Below the pieces are notes generated by a model, which ran no database searches, had not been told where the DNA came from, and saw only the letters and a list, made by a program, of their open reading frames with translations. A DNA stretch of 64,000 bases, from assembly GCF_036452155.1 (NCBI RefSeq), contig NZ_JAWJZY010000002.1; one strand, written 5' to 3'. Of the stretch, positions 9,288-19,852 are shown in pieces; the stretch's first letter is position 1, and the number at the start of each line of letters is the position of its first letter. Origin of the DNA: Sorlinia euscelidii (lineage in GTDB: Bacteria; Pseudomonadota; Alphaproteobacteria; Acetobacterales; Acetobacteraceae). The position numbers and the translations under genes are program-made.

Positions 9288-10650
9288 CAAAGAAAGATCC
9301 TCTCGATGAGACCGGGTTATTTGGTGAATTCAAACGCCTCGCCCGCACGTCAGGCACGGTGGGGGGGATCGCGACAAGGCTGATCGGCAGCAAACTCGGC
9401 TTTTCACCCGATACATCCGCACATGCGAATGAGCTGCGCCTGGCATTGGGGGGCTCAAGGGCCCTTTGATGAAGGGCGCGCAGATCCTCTCAACCATCCC
9501 CGGCGCGCTGCCTGATGCTTATGCGGAGCAACTGGCTGAACTCCAGGCCAACGCGCCCCCGATGGGATGGAGTTTCGTGCGCCGCCGCATGATGTCGGAG
9601 CTGGGGCCGGAATGGGAGCGGCACTTCCGCCAGTTTACGCACGAGGCGTCGGCGGCGGCCAGTCTGGGTCAGGTGCATCGCGCGACAACGCATGACGGGC
9701 AGGATGTGGCCTGCAAATTGCAATATCCCAACATGCGCGCCACCGTTGAGTCGGATTTGCGGCAATTCAAATTGGCGGTCGGGGTCCTGCAACGCGTCCT
9801 GCCCGCCATCAAGCAGGATCAGGTCGTCAAGGAGTTGGAAGCACGGCTGCGGGAGGAGCTCGATTACGAGCGGGAAGCCTCCCATATGCGGCTTTACGGC
9901 GACATGTTGTCGGACCAGAAGCGTGTCACGGTTCCGAAAGTCGTGGAAGCGCTCTCAACCGGGCGGCTTCTGACGATGGAATGGGTGTCGGGCGAAGGGA
10001 TCAAGGCGTTTCTCGAAGGAAATCCGTCCCAGGCGGCACGGAACGACGTGGCGCGCGCCCTGTTTTACGCGTGGTATACGCCCGTTTACCGATATGGCAT
10101 TATCCATGGTGACCCACATATGGGTAATTTCACCGTCCGGCAGGATCACGGGCTGAACCTGCTCGATTTCGGCGCGATCCGGATTTTCCCGCCGCACTTT
10201 GTCAAAGCCATCATCGACCTTTTTTCAGCTTTACAGGCGGATGATGAGGATATGGCTCTCGCCGCCTATGAAAATTGGGGCTTCACCGGCCTTTCACGGG
10301 ATACGGCCCGCGTTCTGAATGAGTGGGCGCGTTTTGTCTATGGTCCCCTGATGGATGATCGTGCGCGCCTGATTCAGGAGGATGATGACCCGAATTTCGG
10401 GCGGGATATTGCGGAACGGGTCTATGAGGGGCTTAAGCGCACGGGCGGCGTCCGGCCTTCACGGGAGTTCGTGCTGGTGGATCGTTCAGCCATCGGGCTC
10501 GGAAGCGTGTTTGTGCGGCTGAAAGCAAAACTCAACTGGCATCGATTGTTTCAGGAACTCATCGGCCATTTCGACGTCGATGCCCTCGCATCCCGCCAGA
10601 AAGAGGCCCTTGCCCGGGCGGAGGTGCCGCCGCCTCTCAGTGATCTCTGA
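9284..10650 (+). pseudogene. ABC1/UbiB-family protein kinase-like gene, frameshifted in a G run
   Basis: The two overlapping frames (9284-9469 and 9466-10650) are halves of one ABC1/ADCK/UbiB-type protein. The first ends LRLALGG and the second continues with GPLMKGAQILSTIPGALP, the family's KxGQ-like N-terminal segment. The break is at a run of six Gs (9448-9453). A seventh G gives one continuous 455-residue frame. Later motifs are intact: EASAAASLGQVHRA (the alanine-rich nucleotide loop), ELDYEREA, HGDPHMGNF (catalytic-loop equivalent) and LLDFGAIR (metal-binding DFG). Members act in ubiquinone synthesis or as atypical kinases; this one resembles the alphaproteobacterial ABC1 group, not strict UbiB. 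The frameshift is probably a sequencing error, because five other genes here show the same defect. Confidence 0.85.
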
Positions 10651-10712
10651 CGGGCGTAGCCGCGCGGTTTGAAGGTGCGACGCTGCCTTTATGCCGCAGC
10701 GCCGCCCTCAGC

Positions 10713-12209
10713 TTATCTCGCGGCCGGGGTCAGGGTGCGGCGAATGGCATCCTGCCAGCCGGTTAAAAGATTCCTCCTCAAATCCTGATCAATGCGTGGT
10801 TTGAAAACCGCGTCCTGCTTCCAGCTTTTGGCAAGGTCGTTGGTGGACTGCCAGACGCCTGTTGCCAACCCCGCCAGAAAAGCGGCCCCGAGCGCCGTTG
10901 TTTCGAGATCTGTCGGGCGCTCAACCGGCGTGTCCAGGATATTGGCCAGAAACTGGGCAAACCAGTCATTTGCCGCCATGCCGCCATCGATGCGAAGGGC
11001 CCGTGTTTCCGCCGTGCCATCATCCCGCATGGCGTGCACCAGATCGTACGTTTGATACGCGACTGATTCGAGCGCGGCGCGTGCGATATGGGCCTGGGTT
11101 GAACCCAGCGTCAGCCCGCAAATCAGCCCGCGTGCATCCGGGTCCCAATGCGGTGCGCCGAGCCCAACGAAGGCGGGAACCATATAAACACCGTGACTGT
11201 CAGGGACACGTGTTGCCATATCATCCGTCTGGGAGGCATGGGTGATCAGATGCAGCCCGTCCCGCAGCCATTTGATCGCGGCACCCGCGACGAAGATGGA
11301 CCCCTCCAACGCGTAGGTCGTTTCATTGCCGATCCGGTAACCAATGGTGGTAAGAAGGCGGTTGCGCGATGTGACGGGTTTGGACCCGGTATTCATCAGC
11401 AGAAAACACCCTGTGCCATAGGTGGATTTGGCCATGCCGGGTTTGAAACAGGCCTGTCCCACCAAAGCCGCATGCTGGTCACCCGCCATGCCGCCAATCA
11501 CGATTTTCTCCCCGAAAAGCGAAGGGTCCGTATCACCCAGATGGCCGCTATTATCGACGATACGTGGCAGGATGGCTTCGGGCACATTGAAGAGCTTCAG
11601 CAGCGCGTCATCCCATTCCTGCGTATGGATATTGAATAAGGCCGTGCGCGACGCATTTGTGATATCGGTGGCATGCACCGCGCCACCTGTGAGACGCCAT
11701 AATAAAAAGCAGTCGATGGTGCCAAAAGCAAGCTCACCTTTCTCCGCTTTCCGGCGTGCATCGGGCACGTTATCCAATATCCACGCGACCTTGCTGGCGG
11801 AGAAGTAGGGGTCCAAGAGCAGACCCGTCTTCTCACGCACGATCTTTTCATGCCCCTCATGTTTGAGCCGGGCGCAGGTCTGCGCGGTGCGGCGGTCCTG
11901 CCAGACAATGGCACGATGAATAGCGCGACCTGATGAACGCTCCCAGATCACAATTGTCTCACGCTGCGTTGTGATGCCCAGCCCGGCAATTTTATCCGCG
12001 CCACCCGCTTTGCTGATGACCTCCCGCGCTGTGGCGAGGACATCTTTCCAGATCTCCTCCGGGTCATGTTCCACCCAGCCAGGTTCCGGGTAATATTGTT
12101 GGAACTCCCGTCGTGCGAGCGCAACCGCATGAGCGTCACGATCAAAGACAATGCTGCGTGTCGATGTTGTTCCCTGATCAATCGCGAGAATATGCGTTTT
12201 TTTGGACAT
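10713..12209 (-). CDS. glpK: Glycerol kinase
   Basis: This enzyme phosphorylates glycerol with ATP to sn-glycerol 3-phosphate, trapping the substrate brought in by GlpF. The 498 residues match the family. The N-terminal phosphate loop reads DQGTTSTRSIVFD, and KVAWILDN, a GTIDCFLLWRLTGG segment, YGTGCFLL and RIDGGMAANDWFAQFLA follow. It is the last gene of a leftward glpD-glpF-glpK series, with short spacing to glpF. The ABC1-kinase gene converges on it 62 bases away. The identification is secure. Confidence 0.97.
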   Translation of the reverse strand: MSKKTHILAIDQGTTSTRSIVFDRDAHAVALARREFQQYYPEPGWVEHDPEEIWKDVLATAREVISKAGGADKIAGLGITTQRETIVIWERSSGRAIHRAIVWQDRRTAQTCARLKHEGHEKIVREKTGLLLDPYFSASKVAWILDNVPDARRKAEKGELAFGTIDCFLLWRLTGGAVHATDITNASRTALFNIHTQEWDDALLKLFNVPEAILPRIVDNSGHLGDTDPSLFGEKIVIGGMAGDQHAALVGQACFKPGMAKSTYGTGCFLLMNTGSKPVTSRNRLLTTIGYRIGNETTYALEGSIFVAGAAIKWLRDGLHLITHASQTDDMATRVPDSHGVYMVPAFVGLGAPHWDPDARGLICGLTLGSTQAHIARAALESVAYQTYDLVHAMRDDGTAETRALRIDGGMAANDWFAQFLANILDTPVERPTDLETTALGAAFLAGLATGVWQSTNDLAKSWKQDAVFKPRIDQDLRRNLLTGWQDAIRRTLTPAAR

Positions 12210-12269
12210 GATTATTTTCCTGAAATGCGACTTGAGAGCCTTTGGCGGCTTAAAGGACCTGGCTGCGCT

Positions 12270-13115
12270 TCAGCAGACGGGGAGGTCGGGATTATGTGGG
12301 CCGGTAACGGTGTTTGCTCCCTCCGGATAGAAGCGCGGCATAAAAGGGCGCACGAGATATTGGTAAATTCCCGCCCCGATAATGCCGCCCGTGATGGGGC
12401 CGATAATCGGCACCCACCAGTAATTTCCGGGTGCCGGGATGGCGGAGGGGCCCCAGCCGGCGCACCAGGCAAAAAGGCGCGGCCCGAAATCACGCGCCGG
12501 ATTGATGGCCCACGCATCCAGATAACCGGAAGAGGCCCCGATGGCCGCCACGATGAGACCGATAATAAGCGCGCCGGAATTCGCCTGCGGGGCCATGGTG
12601 TTGTAATGGCAGGTCACCGCAAAAATCCCGAGCAACAGAAGCGCGGTCAGGACGATCTGAACGACGAGGGAGTGTAGGGGCGTCACGGCAAGCCCCGGAT
12701 GGGTGAAAAACACACTTGACGCCCCGCCATCAAGTTCGCGGCTGAAATGATGCACGGCGTTATAATGGTCGATGACCGGCGCAAAATTGAGATAAACCAG
12801 GGCCGCTCCGGCGAAGCCGCCCGCGACCTGCGCCACACAATAAAAGGGGACTTTTCGCCAGCTGAAACCTCGGAACAGCGCGAGAGAAATTGAGACGGCC
12901 GGGTTGGCATGGGTGCCACTGACGGCGCCGGTCACATAGATGGCGATGGTCACGCCAAGCCCCCAGACGATGGCGACACCCCAATAGGCATTGGCGTAAG
13001 GGCTGGGGTCGTAAAGCACATACATGGCGGCGACACTGTCGCCGAACGCAATGATAATCAGGACAGCAATGAATTCCGAAATCAACTCACCAAAAAATCT
13101 TTTCAAGGGAGACAT
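12270..13115 (-). CDS. glpF: Glycerol uptake facilitator (aquaglyceroporin)
   Basis: This is an inner-membrane channel for passive glycerol entry. The 281 residues form six hydrophobic helices with two half-helix pore motifs: NPA at residues 71-73 (GTHANPAVSIS), and NPARDFGPR in the C-terminal half. The Asp after the second NPAR is the usual mark of glycerol channels as opposed to water-only aquaporins. It lies 60 bases upstream of glpK on the same strand. An extended C-terminal tail of about 25 residues follows the last helix. Confidence 0.95.
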   Translation of the reverse strand: MSPLKRFFGELISEFIAVLIIIAFGDSVAAMYVLYDPSPYANAYWGVAIVWGLGVTIAIYVTGAVSGTHANPAVSISLALFRGFSWRKVPFYCVAQVAGGFAGAALVYLNFAPVIDHYNAVHHFSRELDGGASSVFFTHPGLAVTPLHSLVVQIVLTALLLLGIFAVTCHYNTMAPQANSGALIIGLIVAAIGASSGYLDAWAINPARDFGPRLFAWCAGWGPSAIPAPGNYWWVPIIGPITGGIIGAGIYQYLVRPFMPRFYPEGANTVTGPHNPDLPVC

Positions 13116-13416
13116 GTCAGACGTCCAGATAGATCGTGTGGCGATAATGCCAGAAAAGGTGGGTGCACCTGGATTGGCCGCTGAAGGGCAGAGATGAATC
13201 CGTCAGCCGGGCTTATCCCGCGCCTTGAAGCTGCGACGACGCCGGAAAGGTGGCGCTGTGCGATGCGGGGAAATCACTTTTGTCGGCAGTTCGAACATGG
13301 TTTTTTTCACTTCTGCTCCCTGCCTTTTTCAGCTTCAGAGAAGGCGAGAGCGCGTTGTGCGCCACGCGGAGGAGCGCGCCGGATTGCGCCGTGAAGAAGA
13401 AGCCTCAGAGGGGATT
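13116..13416. other. Spacer between glpD and glpF
   Basis: These 301 bases lie between the glpD stop and the glpF start, both leftward. Several open frames cross the region on the + strand, but they continue into glpD antisense and have no family resemblance. The length suggests that glpF-glpK may have its own promoter. I see no clear operator or terminator. Confidence 0.4.
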
Positions 13417-14934
13417 TCAAGCATTGGCGGCCAATTTCCCGTCAATATAAGCGGCGAGCTGCGACACTTCGTCCTGCTTCAGGCGCAGCCCGAATTTGCC
13501 GCGCCGCCAGATAATGTCATCCACCGATCGCGCCCATTCTTCCGAGATCAGGTAATCAACCTCCGCCTGGAAGAGATCCGCACCGAAATGCTGTCCGAGA
13601 GCCTCCTTGCGCGACGTGACAAAATTCCGGGCGCGTGTCCCGTAATTACGCACCAGTCGCCAGGCCGTCTCGGGTGTCAGGTAGGGCGCTTTTTTAATAA
13701 GTGCGGCGACCTGCCTGTCAAACTCCGCACGCGCGAAGTCACCGCCGGGCAGGACGGCGTGAGATGTCCAGGACTCAGCGCTCAGAACCGGCAAATGGGG
13801 GGCAAGCTTTTCAATCACATGTTCCGCCAGTTTGCGATAAGTCGTGATCTTGCCGCCAAAAATTGAGATGACGGGGGCTTTTTCCACGTCGAGATCCAGC
13901 TTGTAATCCCGGGTGACGGCAGAGGCACTCCCGGCATGATCATCAAAAAGGGCGCGCACCCCGGCATATTGCCAGACGACATCTTTTGGAGAGACGGATT
14001 TATTGAAGTAACGGTTGACGCTCTCACAAAGGTAAGTGACCTCGGCGTCATCTATGGCGACGTGATCAGCGGACTTGTCCCAGTTGACATCCGTGGTGCC
14101 GATCAAGGTGAAATCCCGCTCATAAGGCACGGCGAAAACAATGCGTTTATCCGGATTTTGCAGGATATAGGCCTGCGGCGTGTCGAAAAGCTTCGGAACC
14201 ACGATGTGGCTCCCCTTCACAAGCCGTGTTGAATTCCGGCTTGAGACGGATAATTCCCCATGCAGGAGGTCCGTCACCCATGGCCCGGCCGCATTGACGA
14301 TGGCGCGTGCTGTGACTTTTGTTACCGCACCTGTTGCACTGTCCTCAATCCGGGCTTCCCAGTAATCGTCGAACCTTTCCGCGGCGAGGAGGCGCGAGCG
14401 TGTGCGGATCGTGGCGCCATGCTCACGCGCGCTCATCGCATTCAGCACGACAAGCCGGCTATCCTGCACCCATCCATCGGAATATTCGAAGCCTTTGACA
14501 TATTGACGCTGAAGAATCCCGCCCGTGGGGTCCTTTCTGAAATTGATGCGTCGCGTTTTGGGGAGGGTCATCCCCATGCAGAGATGGTCGTAGATAAACA
14601 GCCCCGCACGCAGCAGCCAGGCGGGGCGCAACATGGTGGAATGTGGGAGGATGAAACGCATGGGCCAAATGATATGGGGCGCGATCCTGAGCAGATTTTC
14701 CCGCTCCATCAGCGCCTCTCGGACAAGGCGGAACTCGTAATATTCGAGGTAGCGCAGCCCCCCATGAATTAATTTCGTGCTTGCAGATGATGTGTGGCCA
14801 GCCAGATCGTCCTTCTCAACGAGAAGCACGCGCGCCCCGCGACCCGCCGCGTCCCGGGCGATGCCGGTGCCGTTAATTCCCCCGCCAATAATGAGAAGAT
14901 CATAATTGAGAGGCATGTTGCTCGGTTCTTTCAT
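13417..14934 (-). CDS. glpD: Aerobic glycerol-3-phosphate dehydrogenase
   Basis: This FAD enzyme oxidises glycerol 3-phosphate to dihydroxyacetone phosphate at the inner membrane and passes electrons to ubiquinone. The 505 residues carry the FAD dinucleotide motif GGGINGTGIARDAAGRG near residue 16, followed by the family signature STKLIHGGLRYLEYYEF. The conserved VTKVTARAIVNAAGPWVTD and FGGKITTYRKLAE segments are also present. Two starts are possible (14934, or 14916 at MPLNYD). It is the first gene of the leftward glpD-F-K series, with putative GlpR sites upstream. Confidence 0.96.
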   Translation of the reverse strand: MKEPSNMPLNYDLLIIGGGINGTGIARDAAGRGARVLLVEKDDLAGHTSSASTKLIHGGLRYLEYYEFRLVREALMERENLLRIAPHIIWPMRFILPHSTMLRPAWLLRAGLFIYDHLCMGMTLPKTRRINFRKDPTGGILQRQYVKGFEYSDGWVQDSRLVVLNAMSAREHGATIRTRSRLLAAERFDDYWEARIEDSATGAVTKVTARAIVNAAGPWVTDLLHGELSVSSRNSTRLVKGSHIVVPKLFDTPQAYILQNPDKRIVFAVPYERDFTLIGTTDVNWDKSADHVAIDDAEVTYLCESVNRYFNKSVSPKDVVWQYAGVRALFDDHAGSASAVTRDYKLDLDVEKAPVISIFGGKITTYRKLAEHVIEKLAPHLPVLSAESWTSHAVLPGGDFARAEFDRQVAALIKKAPYLTPETAWRLVRNYGTRARNFVTSRKEALGQHFGADLFQAEVDYLISEEWARSVDDIIWRRGKFGLRLKQDEVSQLAAYIDGKLAANA

Positions 14935-14983
14935 GCGCGCTTTTATCCCATGACACCGCTGGATTGCCGTCGAAACCGAATAT

Positions 14984-15021
14984 CGAACGCGTAACTTCCG
15001 TTAAAGCGAACTTAAACGAAC
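14984..15021. promoter_or_regulatory. Candidate GlpR operator cluster upstream of glpD
   Basis: Three copies of CGAAC occur at 14984, 15007 and 15017 on the + strand in a short AT-rich stretch before glpD. The last two sit exactly 10 bases apart (AAGCGAACTT, AAACGAACAT). The reverse complement contains ATGTTCG, which resembles half-sites of DeoR-family GlpR operators. The link to GlpR is inferred from the position between glpD and glpR. Confidence 0.45.
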
Positions 15022-15156
15022 ATTCTTAAAAAGGAAATAACAAATACGTGTATTTTAAAACATATTTTATGAGATTTTATGAAATTCCACGTGCCGTCAG
15101 GGCCGCGCTTTCTTTAGCCCTGCAACCCTTCCCGGCCACCGGTTAAGAGCGCATCC

Positions 15157-15932
15157 TCAGCTTTTCACGACATGCAGCGTGACGCCGGAAGCCTCAAGCA
15201 GTTTTCGGATGTTTTCAGGGGTGGTGCGTCTGTCACGAGGTCATCAATGTCGCGTAACTGGCCCACGCGCCCCATCGGTGTGCGGGAAAATTTTGTGTGA
15301 TCCGTCAATAAAATGACGCGACGCGCATTGCGGATGATGGCGCGGGCGCATTGCACCTCTTCCAGGTCATAATCCAGAAGCGCCCCATCCTCATCAATGC
15401 CGCTGATGCCAATCACCCCTATCTCCGTACGGAAATGGGTGAGGGACTGGGTCGCTTCCGCCCCGACAATGCCGCCATCCTGGCGACGGATTCGCCCGCC
15501 TGCGATGAAAACCTCGAAGCTTTCATGCCGTGACAATGCGGAGGCGACATGCAGGTTATTGGTGATCACACGCAAATCATGATGCTGCATCAAGGCGCGG
15601 GCGAAAGCCTCCGTTGTGGTGCCGATATTGATAAAAAGTGACGTATTATCCGGTATCATGTCCGCCGCATAAGCCGCGATTCCCTGTTTGGCGCGGGCAT
15701 TCAGAACCTTTCGCTGGCGGTAGGCAATGTTTTCAAAGGCGGCGACGCTGCTGGCGCCCCCATGATGCCGCGCCAGAAATCCGTGCGCAGAAAGGAAGTT
15801 AAGGTCGCGGCGGATTGTCTGCACCGTGACGTCAAGTTCGCGGGCAAGCTGTTCATTCGAAATATAATTTTCCGCGCGGACCATATCGAGAATTTTGCGG
15901 TGGCGCGGTATCGTGATGATCGTGTCGGTCAT
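15157..15932 (-). CDS. glpR: DeoR-family glycerol-3-phosphate regulon repressor, 3' end frameshifted
   Basis: This is a transcriptional repressor of the glp genes, expected to be released by glycerol 3-phosphate. The N-terminal DeoR helix-turn-helix (about 1-57) reads ISNEQLARELDVTVQTIRRDL. The effector domain contains INIGTTTEAFARAL and VGAEATQSLTHFRTEIGVIG. As written, the frame ends at 15165 with an atypical tail after DAPP. Adding one base to the four-G run at 15218-15221 restores DAPPPENIRKLL...HVVKS with a stop at 15157-15159 and a normal length of 258 residues. The frameshift is probably a sequencing error; a real one would alter only the last 20-odd residues. Placement next to glpD supports the role. 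Confidence 0.88.
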
Positions 15933-16104
15933 GGATGCGCCTTTGCCAGCTTGTTGTCGTGGAAATCATCGCAAAAGCTCTTAGTTTGGGCAACGTATCT
16001 CTACCATGATGCGGCCGGATCTGGGAAACCGAGCAAGTTCGCACATGGTTTGCGACTTTGCCGCCATTCTTGCGCTTAGGCAGAGTGTTCCTTATCTCTG
16101 GTGA

Positions 16105-18320
16105 ATGTCCATGCGAACGCGATCGACACTTCAGAACATCCCTGATATTCGACTGACCGGTTTCAAGCCGGAGCGCCAGCCGGCGAAGGAAAAACTGCGT
16201 CATATGGTGGTGCAGTCCGATTTTTCACCCTCAGGTGACCAGCCGACCGCCATCGAGACCCTCGTTGCCGGAGTGCGGGAAAATGCGCGGGATCAGGTTC
16301 TGCTGGGCGTCACCGGGTCCGGCAAGACCTTCACGATGGCGAAAGTGATCGAGGCGACCCAGAAGCCGACTCTCATCCTTGCGCCCAATAAAACGCTCGC
16401 CGCCCAGCTTTACGGGGAGATGAAGCAGTTCTTCCCGGAAAATGCGGTCGAGTATTTCGTGTCCTACTATGATTATTACCAGCCTGAGGCTTATGTCCCG
16501 CGCTCGGACACGTATATCGAGAAAGACAGTCAGATCAACGAGCAGATTGACCGGATGCGCCATGCGGCCACCCAGGCGCTGCTGGAGCGCAATGATGTCA
16601 TCATTGTCGCTTCCGTCTCATGCATTTACGGTATCGGCTCGGTCGAAACTTACTCCCGCATGGTGGTGCGGCTCGAGACAGGTGGCTCAATTGACCGTGA
16701 CCGCCTGATCAAGGCACTTGTTGAACTGCAATATCGGCGGAATGATGCGGCTTTTGAGCGTGGCACCTTCCGTGTGCGGGGGGAACAGGTGGATATCTTC
16801 CCCGTGCAGAATGAGGATCGCGCCTGGCGCGTCACGCTTTTCGGTGATGAGATTGATGAGATCATTGAGTTCGACCCTTTAACGGGTGCAAAAACGGCGG
16901 ATCTATCGGAAATCAGCATTTATGCGAATTCTCATTATGTCACACCCCGCCCCACCCTTAACCAGGCCATTATCGGCATCAAGGATGAGTTGCGCGCGCG
17001 CCTGGCGCAATTGACGGCGGAGGGCAAGCTTCTCGAAGCGGAGCGCCTCGCCCAGCGCACGCAATTTGACCTTGAGATGATTGAGACGACCGGCGTGTGT
17101 AAAGGGATCGAGAATTACTCACGTTATCTCTCCGGCCGTGGCCCGGGCGATCCGCCGCCAACATTATTTGAATATCTGCCGGAGGATGCCCTCCTGATCG
17201 TCGATGAAAGCCATGTGACCGTGCCGCAGATTGGTGGCATGTCGCGCGGTGACCATGCGCGGAAGTCGGTTTTGTCGGAATATGGTTTCCGTCTGCCCTC
17301 CTGTCTCGATAACCGGCCCCTGCATTTTCATGAATGGGACAGTCTGCGCCCGCAATCGATTTTTGTCTCTGCGACGCCCGGCCCCTGGGAGCTGGACCAA
17401 ACTCAGGGGATTTTTGCCGAACAGGTTATTCGACCCACCGGTTTGACGGACCCGATCACGATCATTCGCCCGGTTGAAGGCCAGGTGGATGACCTCCTCG
17501 GCGAGGCGAAGGCGACCATCAGGGAGGGGGGCGCGTGCTTGTCACCACCCTGACAAAGCGCATGGCGGAGGATCTGACGGAATATCTCACTGAAAATAGC
17601 ATGCGGGTGCGTTACCTGCACTCCGAGGTCGATACACTTGAGCGTATTGAGATCATCCGCGACTTACGTCTCGGCGCCTTTGACATTCTGGTGGGGATCA
17701 ATCTTTTGCGTGAGGGGCTGGACATACCGGAATGCTCTCTCGTCGCGATCCTCGATGCGGATAAAGAAGGCTTTCTTCGCAGCCGGACCTCACTGGTGCA
17801 GACCATCGGGCGGGCCGCCCGCAATGTTGATGGGCGGGTCATACTTTATGCCGACAATATGACGGGCTCCCTGCAATACGCCATTGATGAAACAGCGCGT
17901 CGCCGCGCACGCCAAACGGCGTGGAATGAAGCGCATAACATTACCCCGCAGACAGTGCGCTCTCGCATCGGGGAGGCCATGTCTTCCGTCTTTGAGCAGG
18001 ATTACGTTACGGTGGCGGCGGATGAAACGCGGAGCCACGCGGAATTTGTCGGTAAATCCCTTGCCACTTCCATTGCTGAGCTTGAAAAGCGCATGCACGC
18101 AGCGGCAGCCGACCTTAATTTTGAAGAAGCCGCGCGCTTGCGAGATGAAGTCAAACGCCTTGAAGCTATCGAATTGGGCATGGAGCCACCCCCGATTGCC
18201 CGTTCCACAGCGGGCAGGGGGCGCAAAACCGGGGATAAGGTCCGCACGCCGAAGCCATTTGGACCCGGTGGGGGCGGTTATGACCCGCATAAACAACGAT
18301 CGCGACGTGGGAAGAAATAA
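16105..18320 (+). pseudogene. uvrB: Excinuclease ABC subunit B, frameshifted in a G run
   Basis: UvrB is the damage-verifying helicase-like subunit of nucleotide excision repair, loaded by UvrA and partnered by UvrC. The first frame (16105-17553) has Walker A GVTGSGKT, the beta-hairpin YYDYYQPEAYVP, DEXD-type DESH, and FVSATPG. It then turns to nonsense at GGACLSPP. The second frame (17535-18320) resumes exactly with LVTTLTKRMAEDL and has motif VI QTIGRAARN and a C-terminal UVR motif (LNFEEAARLRDEVKRLE). The break is at six Gs (17526-17531); seven would give an intact 738-residue protein. The gene is close to essential for ultraviolet survival, so an under-called homopolymer is the simplest explanation. 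Confidence 0.93.
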
Positions 18321-19222
18321 TGATAGAGCTGCAATCCGGGCAGAATATTGTCGGCATCCTGCCGGAAACAGGTGCTGCGATCGCCTTCTGGCGTGATGGG
18401 CCGACGGAAATCCTTGTCCCCGTCTCAGACCCGAACCTTGTGGCACAGCATGGTGTTGCCGTTGCGGGATATCCCCTCATCCCCTACTCAAACCGCATCG
18501 CGCAGGGCCAATTTTCCTTCAACGGTGAAAATTACCATCTGACGCCGAACATGCGCGGCGAGACGCACAGTATCCATGGCAATGCGTGGGAGCATGAGTG
18601 GAAGGTCGCGCAACATGATGTTGACCGCGCCATCCTTTATTTCGACCACAAGCCTCAAACTGAGCGCGATTTCACGGAGTGGCCCTTCCCTTACCGGGCG
18701 GTCCTGTCCTTCATCCTGACCGGTGACGCGCTGCAGATAGAAATCCTACTGGCGAATCGCAGCGATGTGCCGCAACCGGTGGGTTTCGGCTATCACCCTT
18801 TCTTCCGCCGAACGCCGGAAATGCGCGTCGCCTTCCGCGCGCGCGGGGTATGGGAAAATGATGCGGCGCATCTCCCGGCAGCGCTCCTGCGATCAACCGG
18901 TAAGTGGGATTTTGCCGCAGCGCAGCGCGTCGACACGCTGAATGTTGATCATTGTTTCGCCGGTTGGGCGCATGAAGCGCGCCTGAGTTACCCGGATGCC
19001 GGATATGATATTGTTATCAGCGCGACATCGATATTCGACCACATCGTGATGTTCACCTCCCCGGAAAAGCCATTCCTCGCACTTGAAGCCGTGACGAATA
19101 TGAATGATGCGATCCATCACCCGGAGGTATTGGATGCAGGGCTTACCGTTCTGAAACCCGGTGACGCGCTTTCCGGCACGATCACCTACTATATTGACCG
19201 CGACGCGACGCGCGCGTCATAA
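18320..19222 (+). CDS. Aldose 1-epimerase family protein
   Basis: It interconverts alpha and beta anomers of aldoses in the galactose-mutarotase fold. The 300 residues contain the expected catalytic positions: His in HSIHGNAW (near 77), His in GYHPFF (near 156) and the general-base Glu in FLALEAVTN (near 255). SNRIAQGQF is a typical substrate-site segment. The ATG overlaps the uvrB stop (TAATG), so the gene is translationally coupled to uvrB. The family includes GalM and broader hexose-6-phosphate epimerases, so the exact sugar is not settled. Confidence 0.88.
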   Translation: MIELQSGQNIVGILPETGAAIAFWRDGPTEILVPVSDPNLVAQHGVAVAGYPLIPYSNRIAQGQFSFNGENYHLTPNMRGETHSIHGNAWEHEWKVAQHDVDRAILYFDHKPQTERDFTEWPFPYRAVLSFILTGDALQIEILLANRSDVPQPVGFGYHPFFRRTPEMRVAFRARGVWENDAAHLPAALLRSTGKWDFAAAQRVDTLNVDHCFAGWAHEARLSYPDAGYDIVISATSIFDHIVMFTSPEKPFLALEAVTNMNDAIHHPEVLDAGLTVLKPGDALSGTITYYIDRDATRAS

Positions 19223-19259
19223 GCGGTTTCCCACGGATATATTTGCTGAGTGCATTGAC

Positions 19260-19778
19260 ATGGTCGAAACGACGTCCAGCCGTCTGGGCACCTACCTCAC
19301 GCCCGGGGGCGCTGACCGTATGAGGCGGGAGCTTAATGCCCTTCTGCTGGAGGAACGGCCAAAAATCGTCGAAATTGTCTCCTGGGCCGCCGGAAATGGC
19401 GATCGCTCCGAAAATGGCGATTATATTTACGGGAAACGCCGCCTTCATGAAATCGACCGTCGCATCCGCTTCCTGCGCAAGCGTCTCGAAAACGCCGTTA
19501 TTGTGGATCCATCGCGGCAGGAAAAGCGCGATGTCGTCTATTTCGGGGCAATTATCGACTATATTGATGAGGAAGACCGCACCCATCGCGTGCGGATTGT
19601 CGGCAGTGATGAGGCGCGGATTGATCAGGGGGAGATCAGTTTGATCTCGCCTCTTGCACAGACCTTACTGCGCCGCCGCGCGGGTGATGAAGTCGTTTTA
19701 AAATCCGCAAAAGGTGAAACCACGCTTGAAATCACGTCCGTTTCCTATGACGATGACTTACCGCGTGATGATACTTAA
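19260..19778 (+). CDS. greB: Transcription elongation factor GreB
   Basis: Gre factors insert a coiled coil into the secondary channel of stalled RNA polymerase and stimulate transcript cleavage. The 172 residues show an N-terminal antiparallel coiled coil with GDRSENGDYIYGKRRLHEIDRR. The acidic tip residues and the YGK segment are typical of GreB more than GreA. A C-terminal FKBP-like domain ends in SLISPLAQTLLRRRAGDEV. I chose the ATG at 19260 because the upstream extension overlaps galM. The gene follows galM by 37 bases in a rightward series. Confidence 0.9.
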   Translation: MVETTSSRLGTYLTPGGADRMRRELNALLLEERPKIVEIVSWAAGNGDRSENGDYIYGKRRLHEIDRRIRFLRKRLENAVIVDPSRQEKRDVVYFGAIIDYIDEEDRTHRVRIVGSDEARIDQGEISLISPLAQTLLRRRAGDEVVLKSAKGETTLEITSVSYDDDLPRDDT

Positions 19779-19852
19779 AAGACGTTGTTCGGTTGCGCTG
19801 CCCATCCCTTGTGAGGGGTCGGGAGGCGATAACCGAAATTAAAGGACAAATC

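Noticed and set aside
12066..12677. Forward frame across the glpK/glpF junction
   Set aside because: It is antisense to two conserved genes, with arginine- and glycine-rich translation typical of shadow frames.
13225..13866. Forward frame from the glpF-glpD gap into glpD
   Set aside because: Most of it is antisense to glpD and no family is suggested.
17526..17531. Programmed frameshifting in uvrB
   Set aside because: UvrB is not known to use it, and five other unrelated genes show the same one-base defect.
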